From: Kribbella antibiotica | GTDB lineage: Bacteria > Actinomycetota > Actinomycetes > Propionibacteriales > Kribbellaceae | NCBI RefSeq assembly: GCF_004349055.1 | Contig: NZ_SMKX01000040.1 | Coordinates: forward strand, 1 to 58,547 | Direction of reading: 5' to 3' | DNA length: 58,547 nucleotides | Shown here: positions 43,925-52,079 of the stretch, piece by piece | Layout: each line of letters begins with the position of its first letter | How positions within the stretch are numbered: the first letter of the stretch is position 1 | Notes under the pieces: generated by a model | Seen by the model: only the letters and a program-made list of their open reading frames with translations | Told to the model about the DNA's origin: nothing | The model's database searches: none | Position numbers and translations under genes: made by a program

Positions 43925-45513
43925 ACGAGTCCTGACTCGAAGCGTTCGCGACCGATGATCGGGCGGATGCCGCGTTCGGTGCGGCGGTCGGCGAAGCTGC
44001 GGCGGATCAGGTTGTCGCCGAAGACGTTGCCGATGGCACCCATCACCATTGCCTGGTCGAGCGAGAGATAGCGCTTCGCGATCAGCCCGGCCCCACCACC
44101 ATCGCGCAGCACTGCGACCGCGTCGTAGAAGCCACCACCGCCATATGCGTGCAGGTTCGTCTCGATCCGGCGCAGGTTGTCGATCGCCTGCCGCGGCGCG
44201 TACGACATCGCGAGGAACGCCGCGTGCGGGGTGACGACACCATCGCCGTACGACGGGTTCGGGTTGGTGCCTTCGCGGCAACCCTCGAAACCCGCGTCGA
44301 AGTTCGTCGCCTCGAGATCCGACGGGTAGCCGCCGGGATCCATGCCGATCGCCTCGACGCCGTACACGGAGTAGCCGCCCTTGGGGTTCGAGGCGGGGGA
44401 GAAGCCCCAGTACCCGTACTTCGCTTCGTCCAGACCGTGCTCGATGTGAGCGCGGACGGTGAGCGGGTGGTTGATGCCCCAACTGTTCGGCGCCCAGGTC
44501 GCTTCGGGGACGAACAGGTCGGGCATCAGCGACTCGAACATGTCGCCACCCCAGGACGGGACGAGCCGCATCCCGCGGTACTCGTAGGTGCCTTCGAAGA
44601 CGTCGAGCCCGAGGTAGGTGCGGTGGACACCCTTCGGTTTCTGCTCGACCCAGGCCCAGTCGCACGAGTCCGGGAAGGTGCGGTAGGTCACGAAGTACTG
44701 GGTGGCGGGGACCTGGCCGAGCGCGAACCCGACGTACCCGGCGATGCGTGCCTCGGTGTTGAGGGTGTCGTAATGGAACTTGCGGTAGTAGACGTCCGGG
44801 CCGCTACCGGTGTGGTTGCCCTTGTCGGTCTCCTCGTCGGGCGGCGAGGTCTCGAAGAACCCGCCGCGCATGAGACCGCCGGGGCGGGCGGCCGCGTTGT
44901 AGTAGTAGGCGAAATTCATCTTGTTGAGCAGTTCGTCCGCGAGGTGCCGGGCGCGCGGCTCGGCGTTGCGCACCACCATCAACGCACACGCGAACCAGCC
45001 GTTGTCGACGCTGGAAACGAACGGGGTAATGGGTTTCGTCCCATCCGGATCGACGTGCAGCACCTCGCCGGTCGCCTCGTCGTACCAGTTGAAGAACATG
45101 CCGCTGGGTTGGTGATGGACGACGTTCTTCATCGTGGTGAGCGTCTGGGTGATCCGGCGCAGCGACTCCTGCGGCGAGATGATCCCGAGGTGCTTGGCGA
45201 CGACTGTGCTCCACAAGTAGCCGCCGATATTGGTGGGCGACGTGTACTTGCTGCGCACCGGGCTCGTCACCGACTCCCCGATGTTGTCAGCAGGTAGGCC
45301 GGTTCGCTCGTCCGTCATCGCGACGATGCTGCTCCAGGTATCCCGGGCCCACCGCCCGACGAGAGCTTTGTCGGCGCGGCTGGGCTGCCATCCGCCCTTC
45401 AGCTGTACGGCGGGATCCGGTACGCCGGCGTACGTCGTACCGGCGATTCCGGCGGTGATTGCGGTTGCGCCGGCAGCCGTGAACAGAGTGCGGCGACTGA
45501 TGTTGGCGGTCAT
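43921..45513 (-). CDS. Tat-exported glycoamylase-like protein
   Basis: 530 residues. Tat signal with SRRTLFTAAG. The mature part has an (alpha/alpha)6 toroid: DNIGESVTSPVRSKYTSPTN, SVDNGWFACALMVV, GGDMFESLMPDLFVPE, and the C-terminal YGDGVVTPHAAFLAM and GGGGFYDAVAV. These are the marks of the glycoamylase/DUF3131 family (related to GH144/GH162 beta-1,2-glucanases). AGGAGA ribosome site. Works outside the cell on a glucan or related polymer whose fragments the ABC importer would take up. Substrate not proven. Confidence 0.8.
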   Translation of the reverse strand: MTANISRRTLFTAAGATAITAGIAGTTYAGVPDPAVQLKGGWQPSRADKALVGRWARDTWSSIVAMTDERTGLPADNIGESVTSPVRSKYTSPTNIGGYLWSTVVAKHLGIISPQESLRRITQTLTTMKNVVHHQPSGMFFNWYDEATGEVLHVDPDGTKPITPFVSSVDNGWFACALMVVRNAEPRARHLADELLNKMNFAYYYNAAARPGGLMRGGFFETSPPDEETDKGNHTGSGPDVYYRKFHYDTLNTEARIAGYVGFALGQVPATQYFVTYRTFPDSCDWAWVEQKPKGVHRTYLGLDVFEGTYEYRGMRLVPSWGGDMFESLMPDLFVPEATWAPNSWGINHPLTVRAHIEHGLDEAKYGYWGFSPASNPKGGYSVYGVEAIGMDPGGYPSDLEATNFDAGFEGCREGTNPNPSYGDGVVTPHAAFLAMSYAPRQAIDNLRRIETNLHAYGGGGFYDAVAVLRDGGGAGLIAKRYLSLDQAMVMGAIGNVFGDNLIRRSFADRRTERGIRPIIGRERFESGLV

Positions 45514-45521
45514 CTTGTCTC

Positions 45522-46337
45522 CTACTTGAGTCCAGTGATGGCAATGCCCTTGGTGACATGGCGCTGGAAGACCAGGAAGAGCACCAGCACCGGTATGACG
45601 ACCACGACCGCGCCGGCCATCAGCAGGCCGAAGTTCTGGGCGTTCTGGCCGGTCGAGTACAACGCCAGGGCAACGGGAAGCGTGTACTTGTCCTCGGTCT
45701 GCGCGATCACCAGCGGCCAGAGGAAGTTGTTCCAGGAACCGAGGAACGTCAGGATGCCGAGCGTGGCCAACGCAGGCCTCGTCAGCGGCAACATGATCCG
45801 CGCAAAGATCCCCAGCTCACCGGCACCGTCCACCCGGCCGGCGTCCATCAGATCGTCCGGCAGCGAGAGGAAGAACTGCCGCATCAGGAACACCCCGAAC
45901 GGCGAAACCAGGAACGGCAGGATCAGCCCGGGATAGCTGTTCGCCAGCCCAGCATTCGTGACGAGCACGAACAGCGGCACGAACGTGACCATCCCCGGGA
46001 TCATCAGCGTCGCCATCACCACGACGAACAACGTGTTGCGCCCCTTGAAATGCAGCTTGGCCAGCGCATACCCGATCATCGAACAGAACATCAGGTTCCC
46101 CGCCGTCACGACCAGCGCGACCAACCCGGAGTTCAGGAAATAGCGCGGGAAATGCGCCTTGCTGAACAGGGCTTCGTAGTTCTCGGTCGTCGCATCCTGC
46201 GGTAACCAGGTCGGCGGGACGCGCAACAACTCGCCCTGCGTCTTGAAGCTCCCGAGCACCATCCACACGAATGGCGCCGCAACGGCGACCAGCCCGAGAG
46301 CTCCGATCAGATAGATCCACCAGGTACGGCGCATCAT
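45522..46337 (-). CDS. carbohydrate ABC transporter permease (MalG type)
   Basis: 271 residues, six membrane helices. The EAA loop is MDAGRVDGAGELGIFARIML; the family start is WWIYLIGALGLVAVAAPFVWM. The ATG 46337 overlaps the stop of the first permease (ATGA). CUT1-type importer half; the ATPase is not encoded here and is probably a shared MsiK-like protein elsewhere, as is usual in actinobacteria. Confidence 0.92.
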   Translation of the reverse strand: MMRRTWWIYLIGALGLVAVAAPFVWMVLGSFKTQGELLRVPPTWLPQDATTENYEALFSKAHFPRYFLNSGLVALVVTAGNLMFCSMIGYALAKLHFKGRNTLFVVVMATLMIPGMVTFVPLFVLVTNAGLANSYPGLILPFLVSPFGVFLMRQFFLSLPDDLMDAGRVDGAGELGIFARIMLPLTRPALATLGILTFLGSWNNFLWPLVIAQTEDKYTLPVALALYSTGQNAQNFGLLMAGAVVVVIPVLVLFLVFQRHVTKGIAITGLK

Positions 46338-47206
46338 TTCTCCCTCAGCAGCCGGAACTGGATGAACGTGATCACCGCGATGACGACGAACAGGATGTAG
46401 GCCATCGACGTCGCGAGCCCGTAGTTGCCGAAGCCGAACTGCTGGTACGTGTACATCGACACCGACACCGTGCTGTTCAACGGCCCGCCCTGCGTCATCA
46501 CGAACGGCTCCTCGAAGAACTGCAGGTAGCCGATGCCCGTGGTCACGCTGGTGAACAGGATCGTTGGCCTGAGCAACGGCATGATCAGATACCGAAATCG
46601 TTGCCATGAGCTCGCACCGTCGAGCTGCCCGGCCTCCTCGACCGACTGTGGGATCCCTTGCAAGCCGGCCAGGAAGATGATCATCGCCGAGCCGAAATTC
46701 CGCCAGATCGCCATGGCGATCAACGACGGCATCGCCCAGGTCTTCGAGCCCAGCCAGTTCGGACCGTCGATCCCGAACCACCCGAGCACCGTGTTCAGCA
46801 ACCCCGCATCCGGCGCCAGCACGAACCGCCAGATCACCGCGATCGCCACGATCGACGTGACCACCGGCAGGTAGTAGCCGACCTTGAACAACGCCTGGAA
46901 CCGCTTGACCCCACGATCCAGCAGGAGCGCGGCGGCGAGCGCAACCACGAGCGTGAACGGCACCCCGATCACGACGAAGTACGCCGTGTTGAACGCCGCC
47001 TTGCGGAACGTCTCGTCCTGGAGCGCCTTCAGGTAGTTGCCGAACCCGACACCTTCGACGGCGAACGGCGTCCGCAGATCGCGTTGCCTGATATCGGTGA
47101 AGCTCATCCCGAGCGACCCGAGCACTGGCCCCGCGGTGAACGCGAGGAAGAGCACCACGAACGGCAGAACCAGGATCCAAGCGGCCGCGGTTTGTCTTCG
47201 CAACAT
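46334..47206 (-). CDS. carbohydrate ABC transporter permease (MalF/UgpA type)
   Basis: 290 residues. Begins LRRQTAAAWILVLPFVVLFL; six membrane helices; EAA motif QSVEEAGQLDGASSWQRF. Its ATG overlaps the stop of the binding-protein gene (TGATG), so all three transport genes are coupled. Confidence 0.92.
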   Translation of the reverse strand: MLRRQTAAAWILVLPFVVLFLAFTAGPVLGSLGMSFTDIRQRDLRTPFAVEGVGFGNYLKALQDETFRKAAFNTAYFVVIGVPFTLVVALAAALLLDRGVKRFQALFKVGYYLPVVTSIVAIAVIWRFVLAPDAGLLNTVLGWFGIDGPNWLGSKTWAMPSLIAMAIWRNFGSAMIIFLAGLQGIPQSVEEAGQLDGASSWQRFRYLIMPLLRPTILFTSVTTGIGYLQFFEEPFVMTQGGPLNSTVSVSMYTYQQFGFGNYGLATSMAYILFVVIAVITFIQFRLLREK

Positions 47207-48489
47207 CAGCTACCGCCGGTGCCGATCGCTGAAGCCTTGGTCTGGATGGCCTTGGCGGTGTCGGTGGGGGACTGGCCGGCCTTGACCATCTTCTCGACCT
47301 CGGTGTCGAACGCCACCGCGACCTGTTCCCAGTTCACGATCGACGGCGGCGCCTTCGCATCCTCGAGCTGCCTGCCGAAGACCGGCAGCAGCGGATCACC
47401 CGCGATACTCGGGTCCTTCCAAGCGCTCTTCACCGCCGGCAGATCAGTCGACAACTTGTACCAAGCCGCCTGCGTCTTCTCCTCGGACAGCCACTTGACC
47501 AGCTTCCACGCGCTGTCCTTGTTCTTCGAGTTCTTGAAGACCACGAAGTTCGACCCACCGACGAACGACGTCGCGGTCTTGTTCTTCGGCAGCTCGAACA
47601 CCCCGATATTCGGCTTCATCGCCGGCCCACCGGCCTTCGCCACCGAGCCCGCCATCCACGGTCCGGAGATGAACATCGGCGCCGTACCGTTCACGAACTG
47701 CGCCTCGGTCTGGTTCGGCGGCAGGTCGGTCCCGGCGATCTTGTCGGTGAAGAAGCTCTGGAAGTACTGCAGGCCCTCCTGCATTTCCGGAGTGTCCAGC
47801 GTGAACGACTTCTCGTCGTCCCCAGTGATCTCGGCCCCGGCCGACCACGCGAACGGCATCACCGTCTGCCACGAACCCGTCCCGCCCGGCTGCAGGTTGA
47901 TTCCGTACTTCGCTCCGGCCTGAGCCTGCATGGCCTTCGCCATCGCCTTGAGTCCGGCCCAGTCGGTCGGGGGAGTGGTGATCCCGGCCTTCTTCGCCAG
48001 GTCCTTGCGGTAGTACACGAGCCGCGTCTCGACATACCAGGGAACGCCGTACTGGGTGCCCTTGACCTTCGTCGTGTCGAGCGCACCCTCGAAGAACTTG
48101 CTGTTGTCGAAGCCCTGCGGCGTCGGATCGAGCGCACCGAGATCGGCGAATTCACCCATCCACGTGCTGCCGACCATCGCCGCATCCGGCAGGCTCTGCG
48201 CGGTGATCGCGGTGGTGAACTTGTTGTGGGCGGCGTCCCAGGGGATCGGCGTGACCGTCACCTTCGCGCCAGGGTTGGCTTCCTGGAACTGCTTCATCAG
48301 TTCGGGCAGGTTCTCGCCTTCGGTCCCCATCGCCCAGACTGTGAGGTCTCCGGTGGCAGGTCCGTCGCTGACGGTCGTGGTCGCTTGACCGCCCGCTTCG
48401 GGGGTGTCGGCCGACCGCCCGCAGGCGGCCAGCGTTAGGGCCAAGGCGCAGCCGATCACCAATCGGCGGCGAATGCTGTGGGTGAACAT
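47206..48489 (-). CDS. carbohydrate ABC transporter substrate-binding lipoprotein
   Basis: 427 residues. Lipoprotein signal with lipobox LAAC (ALALTLAACGRS), then a family-1 solute-binding fold: LTVWAMGTEGENLPELMKQF, TAITAQSLPDAAMVGSTWM, PWYVETRLVYYRKDLAKKAG, GTAPMFISGPWMAG. Strong ribosome site GAGGAG. 19 nt after the LacI gene, same strand. Ligand probably an oligosaccharide degraded by the enzymes encoded downstream. Confidence 0.93.
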   Translation of the reverse strand: MFTHSIRRRLVIGCALALTLAACGRSADTPEAGGQATTTVSDGPATGDLTVWAMGTEGENLPELMKQFQEANPGAKVTVTPIPWDAAHNKFTTAITAQSLPDAAMVGSTWMGEFADLGALDPTPQGFDNSKFFEGALDTTKVKGTQYGVPWYVETRLVYYRKDLAKKAGITTPPTDWAGLKAMAKAMQAQAGAKYGINLQPGGTGSWQTVMPFAWSAGAEITGDDEKSFTLDTPEMQEGLQYFQSFFTDKIAGTDLPPNQTEAQFVNGTAPMFISGPWMAGSVAKAGGPAMKPNIGVFELPKNKTATSFVGGSNFVVFKNSKNKDSAWKLVKWLSEEKTQAAWYKLSTDLPAVKSAWKDPSIAGDPLLPVFGRQLEDAKAPPSIVNWEQVAVAFDTEVEKMVKAGQSPTDTAKAIQTKASAIGTGGS

Positions 48490-48508
48490 CGGTTGTCTCC
48501 TCACTCGG

Positions 48509-49522
48509 TTACTGCTGCATTGCCCCCGAGGTTCCACAGCTGTCCCGCAGGACAATCTCTGTGGCCAGTACGTCGTTCCGTGCGCGAGTCCGCTCCCCGG
48601 TCACCCGCTCGTGCAACCGCTGCGCCGCCAACTGGCCGAGCTCAGCCATCGGCTGCCGCACAGTGGTCAATCCCGGCGACACATAGCGCGCCGCCATCAC
48701 GTCATCCCACCCAGTCACCACAACGTCTTCCGGTACGGCGATTCCACCGGCTCGCAACGTGGTCAGCGCCGCCAGCGCGAGCTCGTCGTTCGCGCACACC
48801 AGCCCGCCCGGTCGGTTGCCGGTGGCAAGAATCTCCTTGGCCACGCGCTTCCCCGACTCCTCAGTCAGCGGCACACACAACGGCTCCGGTACGGCGCTGC
48901 CCCGCGACTCGTGCGCTTTCGCAAATCCGGCGTACCGCTCGGAGACGTCGTACGAGCTGATCGGATCGCCAACGAACACAAGGTTTTTTCGCCCTGTATC
49001 CAGCAACCGTGTGGTCAGTCGCTCGGAACTCGACGCACTCTCCGTCCGCACCGAATCGCACCCCGTCACCGGCGGATGCGCAACCAGGACCAGCGCCACG
49101 CCGGCCTTGCGCAGCTCCTGGATCGTCGGCAGATCCAGCGCGTTGCCGTGCACAACGATCCCGTCGACCCGGCCGGCCAGATCCCGCACCGACCGCCGCG
49201 GATCCGCATTGCCCTGCGTGACCGTGAGCACGACGCTCTGTCCGTGCTCACCGGCCCAGCGCTCGTAACCCATCAGTAGATCGCCGTAGAACGGACCGCT
49301 GAGATCCGGCAACACCAAGCCGTGCGCCTCGTGTCGTTGCACCGCAAGACTGCGCGCCGCCCGCAACGGAACGTAATTGAGCTCCGCAGCGGCCTGCCCG
49401 ACCTTGACTCGTGCCTTCTCCGATACCGGCCCAGTCCCTTGCAGGACACGCGAAACCGTCGCTATCGACAGGTTCGCCCGCGCCGCGACATCGTAGATCG
49501 TCGCAGGCTTGCCGGTCGCCAT
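48509..49522 (-). CDS. LacI-family transcriptional regulator
   Basis: 337 residues. HTH (TIYDVAARANLSIATVSRVL, residues about 8-27) and hinge (YVPLRAARSLA), then a sugar-binding domain (GLVLPDLSGPFYGDLL, GIVVHGN, GWDDVMAARYVSPGLT). GGAGG ribosome site before ATG 49522; the longer upstream frame is not used. Its own LacI-type operator lies 12 nt upstream of the start codon, so it represses itself and the transport operon. Confidence 0.93.
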   Translation of the reverse strand: MATGKPATIYDVAARANLSIATVSRVLQGTGPVSEKARVKVGQAAAELNYVPLRAARSLAVQRHEAHGLVLPDLSGPFYGDLLMGYERWAGEHGQSVVLTVTQGNADPRRSVRDLAGRVDGIVVHGNALDLPTIQELRKAGVALVLVAHPPVTGCDSVRTESASSSERLTTRLLDTGRKNLVFVGDPISSYDVSERYAGFAKAHESRGSAVPEPLCVPLTEESGKRVAKEILATGNRPGGLVCANDELALAALTTLRAGGIAVPEDVVVTGWDDVMAARYVSPGLTTVRQPMAELGQLAAQRLHERVTGERTRARNDVLATEIVLRDSCGTSGAMQQ

Positions 49523-49533
49523 GGAACCTCCAG

Positions 49534-49547
49534 TGGAAGCGCTTACA
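49534..49547. promoter_or_regulatory. LacI-type operator
   Basis: TGGAAGCGCTTACA around the perfect palindrome AAGCGCTT, matching the LacI-family consensus. It lies just downstream of the likely transcription start of the lacI-transport operon. Confidence 0.75.
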
Positions 49548-49555
49548 GTTTCCGT

Positions 49556-49584
49556 ACCCTGCCGTGGATCGTTCAAACGGTCAA
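49556..49584 (-). promoter_or_regulatory. promoter of the lacI-transport operon
   Basis: On the minus strand TTGACC, 17-nt spacer, CAGGGT. The start site predicted 6-8 nt beyond falls next to the operator, which fits repression. Confidence 0.5.
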
Positions 49585-49615
49585 GGGCTGAGAGCGGGTC
49601 TGGCAGGATGAAAGC

Positions 49616-50191
49616 GTGACCACTGCGGAACGCAAAGACCGGCTCTACCTGGTACGCCACGGCGAGACCGAATGGAGCAAGAACGGCCGCCACACCTCGG
49701 TGACCGACCTCCCGCTGACTCCCGAGGGCGAGCGGATCGCCACCTCGCTCCGGGAGCGGCTGGCCGATCGGAGCTTCGATCTCGTCCTGACGTCCCCGCG
49801 CCAACGCGCCCGCCGTACGGCCGAGCTTGCCGGCTTCCCGGACGCCGTGGTCGACGAGGACCTCGCCGAATGGAACTACGGCGACTACGAAGGCATCACC
49901 ACCGCGGACATCCGCAAAACCGTCCCCGGCTGGACGGTCTGGGCCAACCCGGTGCCCAACGGTGAAACCGCCGTACAGGTCTCAACCCGGCTGGACCGCG
50001 TCGTCGCCCGCATCGCGGCCACCGACGGCGACACCCTCGTCTTCGGCCACTCCCACGCGCTCCGAGCCCTCACCGCCCGCTGGCTCGAACTCGACGCCAC
50101 CGAGGGTCGCCACTTCGTCCTCGACACGGCGACGGTCTCGACACTCGGGTGGGACCGCGGTTCGCCCGCGATCCTGCACTGGAACAGCTAG
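49616..50191 (+). CDS. histidine phosphatase family protein (phosphoglycerate mutase-like)
   Basis: 191 residues from a GTG start. LYLVRHGETEWSKNGRHT carries the catalytic RHG; LTSPRQRARRTAELAG and the late FGHSHALRALTARW (second His) complete the pocket. Acid phosphatase or PGM-like enzyme of unknown substrate. Divergent from LacI; convergent, with overlapping stops, with the TetR gene. Confidence 0.88.
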   Translation: MTTAERKDRLYLVRHGETEWSKNGRHTSVTDLPLTPEGERIATSLRERLADRSFDLVLTSPRQRARRTAELAGFPDAVVDEDLAEWNYGDYEGITTADIRKTVPGWTVWANPVPNGETAVQVSTRLDRVVARIAATDGDTLVFGHSHALRALTARWLELDATEGRHFVLDTATVSTLGWDRGSPAILHWNS

Positions 50192-50733
50192 CCGGTCACC
50201 AGCTTCACGAGTTGCTCGATGCGGTCGGTGCGCTGCGCCGGCCGCAACCTGGCCTCCTGGTTGAGCGCCGCCTGCCCGTGCAGGGCGCTCCAGAACACCT
50301 CGGTCAACGTCTCGACATCACCGTTGGCGTAAGGCTCCACCGCGGCCGCCAGTTCGCCGAAGGTGATCTTCAGGATCTCGGGACTTTCGGCCGCCCCGAA
50401 CACCAGGTCGGTCCGCCGCGTGAAGATCGCGGCATACGTCGCCGGATGCTCTTCGGCGTACCCGAGATAGGCCTCCGCCAGCCCGCGAATCCCGCCGGCC
50501 TCCCGCGCAGAACGTAGTACAGCGGCGAGCTCCACCATTCCGTCTAGCGCCACCGCCGTCACGATCGCCTGCATGTTCTTGAAGTGCCCGTAGAGCACCG
50601 GCTGGCTGTACTCCACGGCTTCCGACAAGCGCCGCGTGGTGACCGCATCCCACCCGTCCGCCTCGGCCAACTCCCGCGCCGTCCGAACGATCAGCGCCCC
50701 ACGCTCCGCACGAGCCCGTTCCCGACGATCCAT
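50188..50733 (-). CDS. TetR-family transcriptional regulator
   Basis: 181 residues. HTH in AVTTRRLSEAVEYSQPVLYGHF (about 30-52), then a C-terminal WHG-type ligand domain (ALHGQAALNQEARL). Divergent from the DUF4267 gene; three TAGC-N3-GCTA palindromes lie between the two starts and are its likely binding sites. Confidence 0.9.
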   Translation of the reverse strand: MDRRERARAERGALIVRTARELAEADGWDAVTTRRLSEAVEYSQPVLYGHFKNMQAIVTAVALDGMVELAAVLRSAREAGGIRGLAEAYLGYAEEHPATYAAIFTRRTDLVFGAAESPEILKITFGELAAAVEPYANGDVETLTEVFWSALHGQAALNQEARLRPAQRTDRIEQLVKLVTG

Positions 50734-50743
50734 ATCCCGATGC

Positions 50744-50805
50744 TAGCACTGCTAGACAATCTAGCGCCCGCAATGTTAGCGTTGCTAGAAAGGTTAGCAA
50801 CGCTA
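50744..50805. promoter_or_regulatory. three TAGC-N3-GCTA operator palindromes
   Basis: TAGCACTGCTA (50744-50754), TAGCGTTGCTA (50777-50787) and TAGCAACGCTA (50795-50805). The last two are also exact inverted copies of each other around a 7-nt centre. They occupy most of the 88 nt between the TetR and DUF4267 start codons. Confidence 0.7.
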
Positions 50806-50821
50806 GATTCTGGAGTTCATC

Positions 50822-51220
50822 ATGCGCCGTTTCACCAACATCCTGACCATCGTGCTGGGCCTCTTCCCGCTCACCTTCGGCCCCCGCTTCCTCTTCGACG
50901 GCGTCGCCGCAGCCACCGGCTTCGGCATCCCCGCAGCCGCCACCGCCTACTTCCCCGTCAAAGGCATCCGCGACATCGCCCTGGCCCTCGTCATCCTGGC
51001 CCTCTTCGCCCTAGGCCACCGCCGCCCCACCGGTCTGGTCCTCGCCATCACCGCGATCGTCCCCATCACCGACGCCATCGTCGTAGCCACCCACGGCGGC
51101 ACCCTCGCCACCGCCCTAGGCGTCCACGCCCTAACCGCCGCCGTAATCCTCTTCGACGCCGCGCTACTCCTCCGCGAACCCGCACCCTTGCGTGCAGCGA
51201 CTGCCGCTCAGCGACAGTAG
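50822..51220 (+). CDS. DUF4267 small membrane protein
   Basis: 132 residues with four likely membrane helices (ILTIVLGLFPLTFGPRFLF; IALALVILALFALG; LVLAITAIVPITDAIVVAT; VHALTAAVILFDAALLL). Typical DUF4267 layout with GFGIPAAATAYFPVKGIRDI in the loop. GGAG ribosome site. Probably repressed by the divergent TetR; function unknown. Confidence 0.85.
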   Translation: MRRFTNILTIVLGLFPLTFGPRFLFDGVAAATGFGIPAAATAYFPVKGIRDIALALVILALFALGHRRPTGLVLAITAIVPITDAIVVATHGGTLATALGVHALTAAVILFDAALLLREPAPLRAATAAQRQ

Positions 51221-51444
51221 AACCCCTCCTCCGCTGCCTTCGGCTGCAGCTTTTGGTACGGCGGGGTGGTTGCTCGACGCTCCGGACAAGCCGGACACGT
51301 CGCTTATGGCTGGTCGCCGCGGCGGCCGCGTTACATAAAGAGCTTGGCTGGGCCGGGTGCCTGGTTGAGGTACTGGCGAGGTCGGCGATCGCGTGACCGC
51401 TGCTTGAGGTACCCGCTATGGCTGAGGCCCAAGATCTCCGCTAG

Positions 51445-51484
51445 CCGGTAACAAAGGGTCGCCATTTGAGAAAAAGTTGCCGGC
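51445..51484. repeat. hairpin unit 1 of array
   Basis: Stem GCCGGTAAC / GTTGCCGGC (9 bp, one wobble) starting one base before this interval, with loop sequence GTCGCCATTTGAGAAAAA shared with unit 2. Confidence 0.55.
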
Positions 51485-51525
51485 CAACGACCCCGGCGGA
51501 GCGGAGCGCGGGGGTTGCTCGCGCT

Positions 51526-51568
51526 GGGTGGTAATTCCTTGTCGCTATGTGCGAAAAAGTTTCCACTC
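51526..51568. repeat. hairpin unit 2 of array
   Basis: Arms 51526-51540 and 51554-51568, 12 of 15 positions paired counting wobbles. Loop GTCGCTATGTGCG. 83 bp after unit 1 at the shared GAAAAAG mark. Confidence 0.55.
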
Positions 51569-51602
51569 AAGGCCCCGCCGGACCGAAACGTGGGCGGGCT
51601 CG

Positions 51603-51653
51603 CGCTAAGTGGTGATTTGGGGGGACCCGGTGACGAAAATCCACCACTTAGCG
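51603..51653. repeat. hairpin unit 3 of array
   Basis: Arms CGCTAAGTGGTG-ATTT and AAAT-c-CACCACTTAGCG: 16 bp with one bulged base; 18-nt G-rich loop. 82 bp after unit 2. Confidence 0.7.
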
Positions 51654-51682
51654 AGGCGGTCAGGGCTAGCCGAGGCGCTTCG

Positions 51683-51733
51683 CACTACGCGGGGATTTTT
51701 CGGGTCTATGCGCCGAAAAATCCACGTGTAGTG
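51683..51733. repeat. hairpin unit 4 of array
   Basis: 21-position stem (51683-51703 with 51713-51733), 19 Watson-Crick pairs, one wobble, one mismatch; 9-nt loop. Strongest hairpin of the four, 80 bp after unit 3. Confidence 0.75.
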
Positions 51734-52079
51734 AGGCAGCAAGGGCCAGCCGGGCACGGCAGGACCCCACGCCTCCTTGCCAGCGCTTTTCACCACCACC
51801 AAGGGTCACTTTCCAGGCATCCTCGCTACCGACCGCAACCACAGCGAGTACCTCAATCGGCGCAAGCGCGATCGCCGGCCTCGCCATCCCCCTTAGCCAC
51901 GCGCCGGGCCGCACCACCCTCGCACTGTCAATCGGCCGCAGCGGCGAGCAACCACACGCAGCGAGCCCGGCCGCATCGGAGCGCGCGGTCACCCACCCCC
52001 GCCGTACGAGAACCGGCCTCCGATCCTTCGGACGTTAACTCCGGAAACGCTGGCCAGGCTCGCTTTGTGGCCGACTCTG

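Larger units (their letters stand above)
51266..51955. repeat. long imperfect inverted repeat
   Basis: Outer arms: 51266-51285 against 51936-51955, 18 of 20 paired. Inner arms: 51375-51421 against 51839-51885, 38 of 47 paired by eye count; weaker pairing continues outward to about 51351/51910. The 417 nt between the inner arms hold the hairpin array. Possible decayed mobile element, MITE-like unit or structured RNA. Confidence 0.65.
51221..52079. other. 859-nt region without a convincing gene, strongly structured
   Basis: Reading frames here are short, lack ribosome sites and resemble no family. Instead the region is an imperfect inverted repeat of about 690 bp enclosing four hairpin units (see the entries below). 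AT-rich patches (AAAAAG, ATTTTTCGG) stand out from the GC-rich surroundings. Confidence 0.6.

Noticed and set aside
51445..51733. CRISPR-like reading of the four repeat units
   Set aside because: The units are about 82 bp apart but have no identical repeat of 24-40 bp with unique spacers; each unit is a palindrome and the stems differ, and no cas genes lie near.
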